Shown: positions 16,410 to 26,113 of the stretch, piece after piece
Position numbering within the stretch: the stretch's first letter is position 1
Layout: every line of letters starts with the position of its first letter
From: Schlegelella_A sp038318385
GTDB lineage: Bacteria; Pseudomonadota; Gammaproteobacteria; Burkholderiales; Burkholderiaceae_C
Assembly: GCA_038318385.1 (NCBI GenBank)
Contig: JBBQCD010000002.1
Span: 62,001 to 126,000 of the forward strand
DNA length: 64,000 nt
Direction of reading: 5' to 3'
The notes under the pieces: model-generated
Told to the model about the DNA's origin: nothing
Databases searched by the model: none
The model's input: the letters and a program-made list of their open reading frames with translations, nothing else
Made by a program: the position numbers and the translations under genes

Positions 16410-18722
16410 TCAGTCCCTGCGGGCCTGGCGCGCACCGATGGACAGCAGCACGCGGTCGAGTGCGTCGAGGTCGGCGGGCTTGAGGAAGTGATGATCGAAA
16501 CCGGCCGATTTCGACTGCTCGCGGTCCTCGGCCTGGCCATAGCCCGTCAGCGCGATGTACACGGCCTCGGGATGGCGTTCGCGCAAGCGGCGTGCGAGGT
16601 CGTGACCGTTCATCCCCGGAAGGCCGATATCGAGCACGAAGACGTCGATGCTCGCGGCGCAACTGGCCTCGAGGGCGCCAGGACCGTCGTGCCTGAGCGT
16701 GACGGTGTGGCCCTGCATTCGCAGCAGCGCCGCCAGCGCCTCGGCCGCATCCTGGTTGTCGTCGACCAGCATCACGCTCAGGCCCTCCGATGGAGCCGCC
16801 GGTGGCGGGCCATCGCGGCGAGCTGCGACCGGTTCGGCAGCGACCAACGGCAGGCAGATCTCGAACACGCTGCCCCTGCCAGCGCCTTCGCTGCGCGCTG
16901 CGACCGTTCCGCCGTGCAACTCGACGATGCGCCGCACCAGCGCCAGACCGATGCCCAGTCCACCGATCGCGCGGTCCGGCGCGCGCGCGCTCTGGCTGAA
17001 GAGATTGAAGACGTGCGGGAGGAAATCCGCCGAGATTCCGGCGCCGTTGTCGCGCACGCGGACGCGGGCCAGCCCCTCCTCGACCTCGATCGCCACATCG
17101 ATCAGGCCGCCCTGCGGCGTGTAGCGGGCGGCGTTGTTCAACAGGTTCACGAGAGCCTGGATCAAGCGGGTTCTGTCTCCGAGCACGAAGCATGCTGTCG
17201 AAGGCACTGCCCACGTCAGCTCGTGGCCGCGGGCCTCGATGAGCGGGCGCGCCTGCTCGACCGCGCTCTCGATCACGGTCGCAAGACCGAGCGCCACCGT
17301 CTCGACCCGGATCAGCCCGCGAGTCACCCGTGAAGCGTCGAGCAGGTCATCCACCAGTTCGGTCATGTGGCTCACCTGGCGGCCGATGATGTCGATGGCC
17401 TGCGAGGCGTCGGCGTCGATTCCCGGCAGGCGCTTGAGCACCCGCGTCGATGTGCTGATCGGGGCCAGCGGATTGCGCAGTTCATGCGCGAGCATTGCGA
17501 GGAACTCGTCCTTGAGACGATCGCCTTCGCGCAGGGCCGCTTCGGACTTCTTGTACTCGTCCACGCTGAGTGTCGCCCCGATCATCCGCGTGGCGGTGCC
17601 GCGCGCGTCGAAACGGACCATCGCCCACGTCGAAAGCCAGCGTTCCTCCCCGTTCGGCAGAACGATCCTGAACTCCGCCATGAACCCGCCGCTGGCGGCA
17701 ACAGCGTCCCGAACCTTGCCCTCGAGCGCCGCGCGGTCGTCGGGATGGACCAGCGTCAGGAAGTCCTCGACCCCGCCACCGAAGGCCCCCAGCGGCAGCC
17801 CGTGCAAGGCATACACCTCGTCGGACCACGCGACCGTATTGGCCGCGAGGTCCCAATCCCAGATGCCGATGTTGCCGGCCCGCACGGCCAGGCGCAGCCG
17901 TTCCTCGGCCACGCGTGCGTCGCGCTCGGCCTCCTGCAGGGCAGAGACATCGGTGTTCGTGCCGAACCATTGAACCACCCGACCGTATTCGTCCTTGAGG
18001 GGCGCCACGAGAGTGAGGAACGGCCGGTACCGGTCGTCGCGTCCGCGCAGCGGAAACGTCATCTCGAAAGCTTCCCCGCTCGCCAGCGACTTCTTCCACT
18101 GGGCGAGGATCTGGGGGAGCGCTTCGGGGTCGTGCACCGATTGCCAGCCCCACCCTTCCATCTGCGCGAACGTCGTGCCGGTGTAGGCATACCAGCGTTC
18201 GTTGTACCAGTGGATCGAGCCCCCGGGATCGGCCATCCAGGCGAGTTGCGGAATGGTGTTGGCGAGCTGCTTGAGGCGCAGTTCGCTCGACCGCAGCGCC
18301 TCTTCGGCCTGGACCCGATCGGTCACGTCCTCGTGCATCAGCATGACTTCGCGCACCCGGCCGTCGGCATGCCTGATCGGGTGCGCAGCCGCCCGGACCC
18401 AGCGGGCGCGCCCGGGCCGGCCGAGTTCGGCCGGGTCGTAGTAGATCGCCGGAATCTCGACCGATGTTCCCGACAGCGCCTGACGCAACTGCGCAGCGAC
18501 CCCCTTGCTCTGGAGCTGGGGATCGTCCAGGACGTTGTAGACGCCGACGACGTACGACTTGAGCTCTTCGGTCGCGCCCCAGAGCTCCTCCCAGGCCTTG
18601 TTCACTCGCAGGGTGCGCCCGTCCGGCGCCAGGATCTGGAGACTGAACGGCGCCTGCTCGAACAGGGTTTCGAAACGGTCGGTCGAGGCGCCGGGCGTCA
18701 GGTTCCGGTCAGCGGTCGACAT
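16410..18722 (-). CDS. Soluble hybrid histidine kinase with PAS domains
   Basis: The 770-residue protein has no signal peptide or membrane helix, so it should sense in the cytoplasm. Three PAS domains occupy about residues 13-140, 145-265 and 272-395. The second holds W-M-A-D-P-G-G-S-I-H-W-Y-N-E-R, and the third has V-H-P-D-D-R. The dimerisation box E-F-L-A-M-L-A-H-E-L-R-N-P carries the phosphorylated H413. The ATPase domain shows N527/N530, D-N-G-A-G (558-562) and G-G-L-G-I-G-L (587-593). The C-terminal receiver has D-D at 654-655 and the acceptor D698. No response regulator gene is adjacent. Start ATG at 18722; upstream text in this frame is not kinase-like. Confidence 0.92.
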   Translation of the reverse strand: MSTADRNLTPGASTDRFETLFEQAPFSLQILAPDGRTLRVNKAWEELWGATEELKSYVVGVYNVLDDPQLQSKGVAAQLRQALSGTSVEIPAIYYDPAELGRPGRARWVRAAAHPIRHADGRVREVMLMHEDVTDRVQAEEALRSSELRLKQLANTIPQLAWMADPGGSIHWYNERWYAYTGTTFAQMEGWGWQSVHDPEALPQILAQWKKSLASGEAFEMTFPLRGRDDRYRPFLTLVAPLKDEYGRVVQWFGTNTDVSALQEAERDARVAEERLRLAVRAGNIGIWDWDLAANTVAWSDEVYALHGLPLGAFGGGVEDFLTLVHPDDRAALEGKVRDAVAASGGFMAEFRIVLPNGEERWLSTWAMVRFDARGTATRMIGATLSVDEYKKSEAALREGDRLKDEFLAMLAHELRNPLAPISTSTRVLKRLPGIDADASQAIDIIGRQVSHMTELVDDLLDASRVTRGLIRVETVALGLATVIESAVEQARPLIEARGHELTWAVPSTACFVLGDRTRLIQALVNLLNNAARYTPQGGLIDVAIEVEEGLARVRVRDNGAGISADFLPHVFNLFSQSARAPDRAIGGLGIGLALVRRIVELHGGTVAARSEGAGRGSVFEICLPLVAAEPVAARRDGPPPAAPSEGLSVMLVDDNQDAAEALAALLRMQGHTVTLRHDGPGALEASCAASIDVFVLDIGLPGMNGHDLARRLRERHPEAVYIALTGYGQAEDREQSKSAGFDHHFLKPADLDALDRVLLSIGARQARRD

Positions 18723-18774
18723 GCGCGTGCGAGGGTTGGAGCATCCGTGGCACGACTGTAGCCGGGGGACCGAC

Positions 18775-19473
18775 TCACGTCGCGCCGGCCGCGAGCCGCA
18801 GGTTCTGCGGAAACATCGCGCGCTGCGCCACGTCATCCATCTCGGCCTTGAACGCGTGCTGCTTGGCAAGCGCCTCGACCCGCTGAGCGGCCGGGCGGGC
18901 ACTGATGGCGTCGAGCAGGCGCTTGACGTGCGGGAGCTTCTCCCAGGCGCCGACACCATCGAGGATGCGCGGCACCGCACGGGCCCAGCCCCACACCGCC
19001 ATGTCGACCAGGGTGTAGTCGTCGCCGAGCATGAAGGGGCGCGACGCGAGCCGCTCGTCGAGCAGCGTCCAGTGGCGCCAGGCCTCGAAGTCGTAGCGAT
19101 TGACCGCATACGCCTTCGGCTCGGGCGCGAAGTGCTTGAAGTGCACCGCCTGACCCGAATAGGGGCCGATACCGGTCGCCACGAACATCAGCCAGGAATA
19201 CATCTCGGCGCGGGCCTGCGGCGAACTGCCGGGCAGGAACAACCCGGTCTTTTCGCCGAGATAGAGCAGGATGGCATTGCTGTCGAAGACCACCGCCTCA
19301 CCGTCGACGAGAGCCGGCGTCTTGGCGTTCGGATTGATCGCCCGGAAGGCCGGGTCATGCTGCTCGCCCTTGCGGGTATCGACGGGCACCACCTCGTAGG
19401 GAAGGCGGGCTTCCTCGAGAAAGAGGGCGACCTTCGCCGGATTCGGGGAGGGGTGGTAGTAGAGCTTGATCAC
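18775..19473 (-). CDS. Glutathione S-transferase
   Basis: A second GST, 232 residues, with the family start I-K-L-Y-Y-H-P-S-P-N-P-A-K-V-A. The glutathione contacts lie in T-P-A-L-V-D-G-E and V-F-D-S-N-A-I-L-L-Y-L-G. The C-terminal helical domain contains Y-T-L-V-D-M-A-V-W-G-W. It differs clearly from the GST at 14164-14784, so this is not a recent local duplication. The GTG at 19473 is chosen because it gives the conserved N-terminus; a longer frame upstream would add unrelated sequence. It is likely a cytoplasmic detoxification enzyme. Confidence 0.86.
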   Translation of the reverse strand: MIKLYYHPSPNPAKVALFLEEARLPYEVVPVDTRKGEQHDPAFRAINPNAKTPALVDGEAVVFDSNAILLYLGEKTGLFLPGSSPQARAEMYSWLMFVATGIGPYSGQAVHFKHFAPEPKAYAVNRYDFEAWRHWTLLDERLASRPFMLGDDYTLVDMAVWGWARAVPRILDGVGAWEKLPHVKRLLDAISARPAAQRVEALAKQHAFKAEMDDVAQRAMFPQNLRLAAGAT

Positions 19474-19896
19474 GACGGTGTCTTTCAGGTCTGGAGAGGG
19501 ACTGCGGGCGTGCGAGGCCGGCAGCTGCGAACCGACGGCCTTCGCCCGGTGCAAGCTCGGGGGCGCCCGATCCTACAGCCGAAGCGGCGAATCTCTTGCA
19601 CCCGGCGCCCGGTGCGCGGCGTAACTTTGCATCATCGGATCGCCACCCTTCAAAGGCCTGATCCGGTTACCGGCGACTCCCATGATCACCATCGACAAAT
19701 TCGAACTCGTCAGCGACGCCCTTCAGGGAGCGGATGCCCACGACAGGGGCATCCTCAGGCATCACAACCCCTTCGCCCTCACGGCACTCGTGGCTCGCGT
19801 GCGCGGCGAGCGAGAAGTGTTGTTGTGCGTTCACGCGGCCGCGTGGTGGGCTGGTTGGGATCGCGCCCGGACGCTCGACTGAGGCGAGGCGAGCAC
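19474..19896. other. Gap with one doubtful small frame
   Basis: This 423-base stretch separates the GST from the thiolase. The only candidate gene is the plus-strand frame at 19682-19882, listed separately. The rest shows no RNA gene, hairpin or repeat I can support. Confidence 0.5.
19682..19882 (+). CDS. Possible 66-residue hypothetical protein
   Basis: The frame starts with ATG and has G or C at most third positions, like real genes here. Its first half (M-I-T-I-D-K-F-E-L-V-S-D-A-L-Q) reads like a protein, but the second half turns R/W/A-rich. No Shine-Dalgarno is seen. It could be a small gene, a gene fragment or chance. It points towards, and ends 14 bases from, the convergent thiolase gene. 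Confidence 0.35.
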   Translation: MITIDKFELVSDALQGADAHDRGILRHHNPFALTALVARVRGEREVLLCVHAAAWWAGWDRARTLD

Positions 19897-21135
19897 TCAG
19901 GCCTGCAGCCTTTCGACGACGAAGCTTACGACGGTGGCGCAGGAGCCACCGATGTTCAGCGTCTGGATGCGCTCGGCCCCTTCGATCTGACAATCGCCGG
20001 CCTGCCCCGTGACCTGACGTGCGGCGTCCAGCAGCATCCGGGCCCCGGTCGCACCGACCGGATGTCCGCAGCCGATCAGGCCCCCGCTCATGTTCACGGG
20101 GCATGCGCCGCCGGCCTCGATCCGCCCGTCTTCGACCGCCTGCCAACCCTGTCCGGGTGGGGTGAGGCCGAGATGGTCCAGTGCCATGTATTCGGTCATC
20201 GTGAAGCAGTCGTGGGTTTCGACACCGCCGATCGCCTCGATGCCGGAGATCGCGGCGCGCCGCCACGCGTCTTCGATCGTCGCGCGCACGTGGGGAAACA
20301 CGTAGGTGGCGTCGGCGCTGCGCTCGAACTTGTCGAGCAGCCGCAAGCCGGCGTTGCGATGGCCCCAGCCGGCGATGCGCGGCAGGTCGTCGAGGGTCAG
20401 CCCGCGCTGCGCGGCGTAGTCGCGGGCGAAAGCACGCGAAGCCAGCACCACCGCGCAGGCGCCGTCGGTGATCTGGCCGCAGTCCTGGCGCCGCGTGCCG
20501 GGCTCGATGATCGGGTTGGCGACGTCGTCGTCGGTGAACGCATCGGGCTCGAAGTTCCACTTGCGCGTCTGCGCAAGCGGATTGCGCCGGGCATGGGCGT
20601 AGTTGAGCTCGGCAATCCGGTTGAGGTGCCGCCGGTCCAGCCCGTAGCGACGCTCGTACTCCTGCGCCAGCAGCCCGAACGCTGCCGGCCACATGAAGCG
20701 GCATTCGATGTCTTCATGATCCTGCCAGGCTGCGGCGTTCTGGTTCTGCGAGGCCACGTCGCCCGGCACGTTCTTGAACTCCTCGACGCCGAGCACCAGC
20801 GCGCAGTCGTAGCGGCCAGCCTCGATCTCTGCCGTCGCGGCGAGGATGCCGAGCGACGAGGAGGCGCAGGCGCCCTCGTGGCGCATCGCCGGCACGCCCC
20901 AGAGCGCCGGGACGACCTGCGCGACCATGGCACCGAGGTGGGCCTGGCGCCGCTGCAGTTCGCCGAAGGCGTTTCCGACATGAATGCTGCCGATCGCCGC
21001 GGCGTCGAGCGCGCACGCCTCGAGCGCGCCTTCGGTCGCCTCGCGGACGAGGTCGGAAATGTCCTCGCCGTGGCGCGACCAGACCTTGGCGAAATCCGTC
21101 TGGTGACCGCCGAGGATGTAGACCGGATCGCTCAT
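19897..21135 (-). CDS. Thiolase family acyltransferase
   Basis: This 412-residue thiolase-fold enzyme has the nucleophilic cysteine C90 in H-E-G-A-C-A-S-S-S-L, and the conserved histidine H358 in C-G-H-P-V-G-A-T-G. A final C-x-G-like loop (I-G-G-S-C-A-T) replaces the usual C-x-G of degradative thiolases. That, with the length, puts it among the SCP2-thiolase-like branch rather than the classical FadA type. The reaction is probably CoA-dependent C-C bond cleavage or formation. Its ATG overlaps the stop of the flavoprotein gene upstream (ATGA), so the two are coupled. It ends a four-gene set with an acyl-CoA ligase. Confidence 0.86.
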   Translation of the reverse strand: MSDPVYILGGHQTDFAKVWSRHGEDISDLVREATEGALEACALDAAAIGSIHVGNAFGELQRRQAHLGAMVAQVVPALWGVPAMRHEGACASSSLGILAATAEIEAGRYDCALVLGVEEFKNVPGDVASQNQNAAAWQDHEDIECRFMWPAAFGLLAQEYERRYGLDRRHLNRIAELNYAHARRNPLAQTRKWNFEPDAFTDDDVANPIIEPGTRRQDCGQITDGACAVVLASRAFARDYAAQRGLTLDDLPRIAGWGHRNAGLRLLDKFERSADATYVFPHVRATIEDAWRRAAISGIEAIGGVETHDCFTMTEYMALDHLGLTPPGQGWQAVEDGRIEAGGACPVNMSGGLIGCGHPVGATGARMLLDAARQVTGQAGDCQIEGAERIQTLNIGGSCATVVSFVVERLQA

Positions 21136-22115
21136 CGGATGACTCCCCTGGACAGATGCTGCAGGCGCTCGACCGCGGCATCGTATTCGCTGCAGAGCCG
21201 GTCTACCACCCGGGCGACCGGTTCGATCGCGCGCACCGTACCGAGACCCTGGCCGGCGGCCCACACCTCTTTCCACTTCTTGGTCTCGAACGACTGGCTG
21301 CTGTCGTAGCGGCGGACCGGCGCCGCGGGCATGTTGTCCGGATCGAGGCCGTTGGCGCGCAGCGAGGGCTTCAGCCAGCTCGCCGGCGTGCCGGAGATGC
21401 CGGCGCTGACGACCAGGTCGTCGATATTGCTGTCGACGATCATCTGCTTGTAGGCCATCGGCGCCATGCTTTCCTCGGTGGGAATGAAGCGCGTGCCCAT
21501 GTAGACGCAGTCGGCACCTGCGGCGATCGCCCCGGCGATCCCCCAGCCATCGCCGATGCCGCCGCCGACGACGATGGGTCCGTCGAAGAATTCGCGGATG
21601 GCGCCGATGAACGCGAACGGCGACAAGAAGCCGGTGTGCCCGCCGGCACCGGCCGACACGCAGGCCAGACCGTCGGCGCCCGCGGCCAGTGCCTTCTTCG
21701 CCAGGCCGACGCTGATGACGTCGGCGAACACCAGGCCGCCATAGGCCTGCACGACCTCGATTGCGGGCTTCGGGCTGCCGAGCGCGGTGACGACGACCGG
21801 CGGCTTGTAGCGGGCGATCAGCGCGAGATCCTGCGGCAGCCGCGTATTCGAGGAATGGGTGACGAGGTTCGCGCACCACGGACCGAGGCACACGCCGGGC
21901 ATCTCGTCCCGGGCCCGGGCCAGGCCCTCGGTGATCGTCTTCATCCAGACGTCGAGGACCTCGATCGGCCGCGCGTTCGGGGTCGGGAACGCGCCGATGA
22001 TGCCCGCCCTGCAGGCGGCGAGCACCAGGTCCGGTCCGGAGATGAGGAACATCGGCGCGGCAAAGACCGGCAACCGGAGCGCGAACGGAAGCCTCGAGGA
22101 GGCTGTCGCGATCAT
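21132..22115 (-). CDS. Nitronate monooxygenase-like flavoprotein
   Basis: The 327-residue TIM-barrel FMN enzyme has family text R-L-P-V-F-A-A-P-M-F-L-I-S, the phosphate-binding segments G-A-G-G-H-T-G and V-V-G-G-G-I-G-D, and the late A-D-C-V-Y-M-G-T-R-F. The active-site histidine expected in the nitronate monooxygenase family is the H of G-G-H-T-G. It may oxidise nitronates or act as an NAD(P)H-quinone reductase; similar proteins are commonly only annotated. Its stop overlaps the thiolase start, and its ATG overlaps the stop of the alpha/beta hydrolase, so the three form a translationally coupled unit. Confidence 0.87.
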   Translation of the reverse strand: MIATASSRLPFALRLPVFAAPMFLISGPDLVLAACRAGIIGAFPTPNARPIEVLDVWMKTITEGLARARDEMPGVCLGPWCANLVTHSSNTRLPQDLALIARYKPPVVVTALGSPKPAIEVVQAYGGLVFADVISVGLAKKALAAGADGLACVSAGAGGHTGFLSPFAFIGAIREFFDGPIVVGGGIGDGWGIAGAIAAGADCVYMGTRFIPTEESMAPMAYKQMIVDSNIDDLVVSAGISGTPASWLKPSLRANGLDPDNMPAAPVRRYDSSQSFETKKWKEVWAAGQGLGTVRAIEPVARVVDRLCSEYDAAVERLQHLSRGVIR

Positions 22116-22828
22116 GCGTCCACCCTGGCCAGCAGTTCGCGCAGCGCAGCGGCGACGCAGTCGGGCTGCTCGAGCGGCGTCATGTGGTTCGCGCCGGCGA
22201 TCAGCGCGAGCGTCGACCGGCGCAACAGTGCCGCGGTCTCGCGGGAGAGCGCCGGCGGCAGGACGCGATCGGCATCGGCGCAGAGCACCAGCGCCGGCAC
22301 ATCGAGCGCGCGGAGGATCTCGCGATGGTCGCCGCGGCCGACGATCGCCCGCAACTGGCGCACCGCGTTGTCCGCACCGACGCGCAGCGCCATCTGGCGA
22401 AAGACATCCATCAGCACCGGGTTGTCCAGGTTGTCGGGGTGGAAGTTCACCGGCAGCAGGGCCTCGACGGTGCGAGCCATGTCGCGCACGATGGCTCCGC
22501 CGAGGCGTTCACGCAGTGGAATGTTCTCGGCCGCCTCGGGCCGGCTGGAGGTGTCAACGAGCGCCACGCCGGCAGCCCTGCGCGCCGGGCGCGCCAGCAT
22601 CGCGATGACGACGTAGCCGCCCATCGAGAACCCGCACGGGACGACCGGCGTGGCCGAGGGCACGTCGCCGACGAGCGCCCAGGCGGCAGCCGCCATCTCG
22701 TCGATGCTCTCCCCGGGAAGGACACCGGCGATCCGGACCTCCACGCTGTCGCGCAGGCGCGTGGCCACATCGGTCCAGACGCGTTCGTCGTTGAGGAAAC
22801 CCGGAATCATCAGCAGCACCGGCTTCAT
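22112..22828 (-). CDS. Alpha/beta hydrolase
   Basis: This 238-residue protein has the nucleophile S68 in G-F-S-M-G-G and an oxyanion segment M-I-P-G-F-L near residue 7. The base is in the ending G-A-N-H-M-T-P-L-E. The acid is likely the aspartate in L-C-A-D-A-D. There is no lid insertion. Members of this set often act as thioesterases or lactonases in aromatic pathways. The ATG at 22828 follows AAGGCGA; an ATG five codons earlier is also possible. It sits between the CoA ligase and the flavoprotein, overlapping the latter (ATGA). Confidence 0.82.
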   Translation of the reverse strand: MKPVLLMIPGFLNDERVWTDVATRLRDSVEVRIAGVLPGESIDEMAAAAWALVGDVPSATPVVPCGFSMGGYVVIAMLARPARRAAGVALVDTSSRPEAAENIPLRERLGGAIVRDMARTVEALLPVNFHPDNLDNPVLMDVFRQMALRVGADNAVRQLRAIVGRGDHREILRALDVPALVLCADADRVLPPALSRETAALLRRSTLALIAGANHMTPLEQPDCVAAALRELLARVDA

Positions 22829-22862
22829 CGAATCGCCTTTCATTTGCGAACCGGAAATGTAT

Positions 22863-24602
22863 TCATGCGACCGCAGCGCCCAGGCGAGCCGCCTGCGCAC
22901 GCAACTCGCGCTTGAGCAGCTTGCCGACCGGATTGCGCGGCAACGCGTCGAGCACGAGCAGCAGTTCGGGCAGCTTGAACACGGCCACGCGCTGCTCGTC
23001 CCGCAGGAAGGCGCTCAGTTCCTCGAGGCGCGGCGTCGCGCCCGGGCTGGCGACGATGCAGGCACAGACGCGTTCGCCGAGGATCGCGTCGGGGACGCCG
23101 ACCACGGCGGCCTCGGCGACGCCGGGGCACCCGAGCAGGAGGTTCTCGACCTCTTCGGACGAGATGTTGACGCCGCCGCGGATCACCAGGTCCTTGGAGC
23201 GGCCGGCATAGCGGTAGAACTCGCCCGCCTCGCCGACGATCTCGAAGAGGTCGCCGCTGCGGTAGAACCCCTGATCATCGAACGCGCGCCGGCTCTGTTC
23301 GGGCGCGCCGAAGTAGCCGCTGAAGATCGTCGGGCCGGAAAACCGCAGCTCGCCGACGCGGCCCGCATCGACGATGTCTTCGCCGCTGTCGATGTCGACC
23401 AGCCGCGTGCGCACCTTGCGCGTCGTCGACACGCTCCAGTTGCGGCCGGGCGCGTCGGCGCGCGGGAACACGCGGGCACGCAGTGCCGGGTCGGGGATGT
23501 CGATGTCGTTGCCGGCGAGCGCGGCACCTTCGTTCGAGCCGAAGTAGTTGACGATCTGCACGCCGTACCGTTCGGCGAAACCCTGGACCATCCATTCCGA
23601 CAGCGGCGCCGAGCCGGAGCCGATGCGTGCCAGCCGCCGAAAGTCGATGCCTTCGAGCAGGGTCTCGTTCTGCAGCAGCATGTTCAGGACCGCCGGCGGC
23701 GCGACGGTGTAGTCGATGCGCTCGTTGCGCAACTGCGCCAGGAAGACCGGCAGGTTGAACGGGTGGTGCTGGACCACCGTCGCGCCGAGGACCAGCCAGG
23801 CGGCGAAGGCCGTCGACAGGCCCGCCATGTTGACGAACGGGAACGGGTTGAGCAGGCGCACGTGAGGCTGCAGACGCGCCGCGTCGATGATCGACGGCGC
23901 CACGACCAGCCACTCGTTGTGGCTGCGCGGCACGCCCTTGGGCTGCGCTTCCGTGCCCGAGGTCCAGCAGACCGTGAAGACGTCGTTCGCGGTCACCGCG
24001 GCGGCGGCCTCGGCGGCGTCGAGGCGCCCGACTTCCGCCGCGTCGGCGCACCAGTCAGCGTTACGCTCCAGGGCCACGACGCCCTCCTCGTGCCCGGCAC
24101 ACCAGGCGAAGACATGGCGCAACGCGGGCTGGGAAGCGCGAAGACCGACGAACATCTGCGCCGCCCGATGGGGCCGCTCGGCATGGCCGATGCGGCCGAA
24201 GGTCACGACAGCGGCGGCCGCCGTCAGGCGCAGGATCTGGGCGAGCTCGTGCTCGCGATACTGCACCGGCACCGGCGAGACGATGAGGCCCAGGCGCGCG
24301 CAGGCGAGGTAGACCGCGAACTGCTCGACGCAGTTCGGCAACTGCACGACGACGCGCTCGTCGCGGACCAGGCCCGCATCGAGGAACGCCAGCGCGACCG
24401 CGTCGGCCCGATCGCCGAGTTGCGACCAGGTCCAGCGCGCCGGTGCGCCGTCGGCGAAGTCGGCACGGTTCAGGGCGTCGACGACGGCCTCGGCGTCGGG
24501 CCTTGCGGCCCGGTGCTGCGCAAAGAGCTGCCACAGCGTCTCGTGGCCCCACCAGCCCTGCGCCGAATACGCGTCGATCTTGTCCTGCGGGACGAGGATC
24601 AT
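22863..24602 (-). CDS. AMP-dependent acyl-CoA ligase
   Basis: The 579-residue adenylate-forming enzyme has the P-loop-like motif C-W-T-S-G-T-E-A-Q-P-K-G (residues 212-223), the N-Y-F-G-S-N-E-G loop, Y-R-S-G-D-L-F-E-I for the hinge side, and the C-terminal lysine in N-P-V-G-K-L-L-K. It activates a carboxylic acid to its CoA thioester with ATP. The acid is not readable; family members take fatty, aromatic or cyclic acids. The gene is the first of the minus-strand set that runs to the thiolase, and it starts 28 bases from the end of the first oxygenase gene. Confidence 0.88.
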   Translation of the reverse strand: MILVPQDKIDAYSAQGWWGHETLWQLFAQHRAARPDAEAVVDALNRADFADGAPARWTWSQLGDRADAVALAFLDAGLVRDERVVVQLPNCVEQFAVYLACARLGLIVSPVPVQYREHELAQILRLTAAAAVVTFGRIGHAERPHRAAQMFVGLRASQPALRHVFAWCAGHEEGVVALERNADWCADAAEVGRLDAAEAAAAVTANDVFTVCWTSGTEAQPKGVPRSHNEWLVVAPSIIDAARLQPHVRLLNPFPFVNMAGLSTAFAAWLVLGATVVQHHPFNLPVFLAQLRNERIDYTVAPPAVLNMLLQNETLLEGIDFRRLARIGSGSAPLSEWMVQGFAERYGVQIVNYFGSNEGAALAGNDIDIPDPALRARVFPRADAPGRNWSVSTTRKVRTRLVDIDSGEDIVDAGRVGELRFSGPTIFSGYFGAPEQSRRAFDDQGFYRSGDLFEIVGEAGEFYRYAGRSKDLVIRGGVNISSEEVENLLLGCPGVAEAAVVGVPDAILGERVCACIVASPGATPRLEELSAFLRDEQRVAVFKLPELLLVLDALPRNPVGKLLKRELRAQAARLGAAVA

Positions 24603-24630
24603 CGAGAGGTCTCCGTCACGATGGTCACGC

Positions 24631-26100
24631 TCACCAGCCGCGGGCCAGGCGCCCGGCGCTGACCCAGGTGGCATGGAAGCCCGGCGGCACGGCCTGCGGC
24701 AGCAGCACCTGCGCGAGCGGGCCGCCGCCGAAGTTGCGGGCATCGAATATCTGGATCTCGGAGCGCGACTCGCGGGCATTCCAGACGAAGCTGACGAGGT
24801 AGCCGTGGTCCTCGGTCTCGGCCGCGTCGGCGGGGGCGAACGGCGCCTCGCTGTAGAAGAAGTCGCGGCCTTCGCTCCAGGCCTGCGCGCTGCCGCGCTC
24901 GAGGTCGTACTTCACCAGCCCCGCGAAGCGCGGCTGCATGCGACTCTCGCGCACCATCGCAATGTGATACGAGTACCGGGTGCGCTGCCCCCGGAGCCGG
25001 TTGTTGACCATCGGGAACTCGGTGCAGAAGACGTCGTCGACGATGCGCTCGCGGGTCTTGCCGGTGACGAGGTCGAAGCGCCACTCGTGGAAGACGAAGT
25101 CGCGATGCATCACCGACCACATCTTGGCGAACTTCTCGGCCTCGATGTTGCCGTCGAGGTCGCGCGGCAGCCGGAACGGGGTGCCGAGCATGACGATCTC
25201 GTCGCCCTCCTCCCACGCGTTGGCCACGTGCAGCATGTAGTTCGGCGCCGCCTCGAACCAGCGGATGTCCGCCGCCGAGCCGCGGCGCGGCACGACCGCG
25301 AACCGGCTCGGCCAGTCGGCGTGGAAGCGCAGCTTGTGACGCCCGGCGGCGAGCGCGCCGGCATCGTAGACAAGCGGGAAGTCGTGGAGGATGGCGTAGT
25401 TTTCGGTGAACGCCATGTCGTGCGGCAGGCGCGGCCCCGGCAGTTCCACGGGAATGCGGTGGACGAGACGGCCGCCGCGATCGACGACGCCGTAGTGCAT
25501 GTACGGCGCCTCCTTGCCGTAGTCGAAGAACAGGAATTCGCCGGTGCGCTCGTCGACCTTCGAATGGGCCGAAGCGGCCAGTCCGTCGGCCGTGCCGAAA
25601 CGCGCCGGGCCGAGCGTCTCCAGCGTCATCGGGTCGAGGTGGTACATGCCTCCGGCGAGGTACCACATCGTCACCAGCTTGCCGTTGTGGAAGGCGATGT
25701 CGGTGTTCGACGTGTTCTTCAGCGGCATGTCGGGACGGTCGCGGCGCGGCGCCTCGTGCAGCCCCTTCCACAGTGCGCACCCCGCGCCGAGTTCCTCGGC
25801 CAGCGGCGCGGTGCCGATCCAGCGGTTGCGGTAGCGCACCGTGCCCCGGTCGAAGTACGCCGCGTGGACCATGCCGTCGCCGTCGTACCAGTGGTAGCGG
25901 CCTTCGGCCGCGAAACGCCGGTTCGGGCCGTTGCGGAAATAGGCGCCGTTGAGGTCGGCCGGAACCTTGCCGATGACCTCGAGACGGTCCACGTCGAGCT
26001 CGCGCGTCACCGGCGTGAAGGCGCCCCGCAGGACCGGGGGCAGTTCGGCGTCCTCGCCAGCAGGAATTGCGGGGCGTTCCAGGACGGTCATGGTGCTCAT
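24631..26100 (-). CDS. Carotenoid oxygenase family dioxygenase (copy 1)
   Basis: The 489-residue enzyme belongs to the iron-dependent family that cleaves C=C bonds in carotenoids, apocarotenoids and stilbenes such as lignostilbene. The four iron-binding histidines are visible: H179 (S-A-H-S-K-V), H227 (L-P-H-D-M-A), H291 (L-H-V-A-N-A) and H476 (G-F-H-A-T-W). The N-terminal N-G-P-N-R-R-F signature is also present. No signal peptide is seen. It is clearly paralogous to the gene at 28277-29722, with shared motifs along the whole length, and may be transcribed with the CoA ligase. The substrate cannot be read from the sequence. Confidence 0.93.
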   Translation of the reverse strand: MSTMTVLERPAIPAGEDAELPPVLRGAFTPVTRELDVDRLEVIGKVPADLNGAYFRNGPNRRFAAEGRYHWYDGDGMVHAAYFDRGTVRYRNRWIGTAPLAEELGAGCALWKGLHEAPRRDRPDMPLKNTSNTDIAFHNGKLVTMWYLAGGMYHLDPMTLETLGPARFGTADGLAASAHSKVDERTGEFLFFDYGKEAPYMHYGVVDRGGRLVHRIPVELPGPRLPHDMAFTENYAILHDFPLVYDAGALAAGRHKLRFHADWPSRFAVVPRRGSAADIRWFEAAPNYMLHVANAWEEGDEIVMLGTPFRLPRDLDGNIEAEKFAKMWSVMHRDFVFHEWRFDLVTGKTRERIVDDVFCTEFPMVNNRLRGQRTRYSYHIAMVRESRMQPRFAGLVKYDLERGSAQAWSEGRDFFYSEAPFAPADAAETEDHGYLVSFVWNARESRSEIQIFDARNFGGGPLAQVLLPQAVPPGFHATWVSAGRLARGW

Positions 26101-26113
26101 CGTCGATCTCCGG

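Noticed and set aside
18559..21309. Plus-strand frame of 916 codons over the kinase, GST and thiolase genes
   Set aside because: It crosses three clearly recognised minus-strand genes and reads as Arg/Gly-rich shadow.
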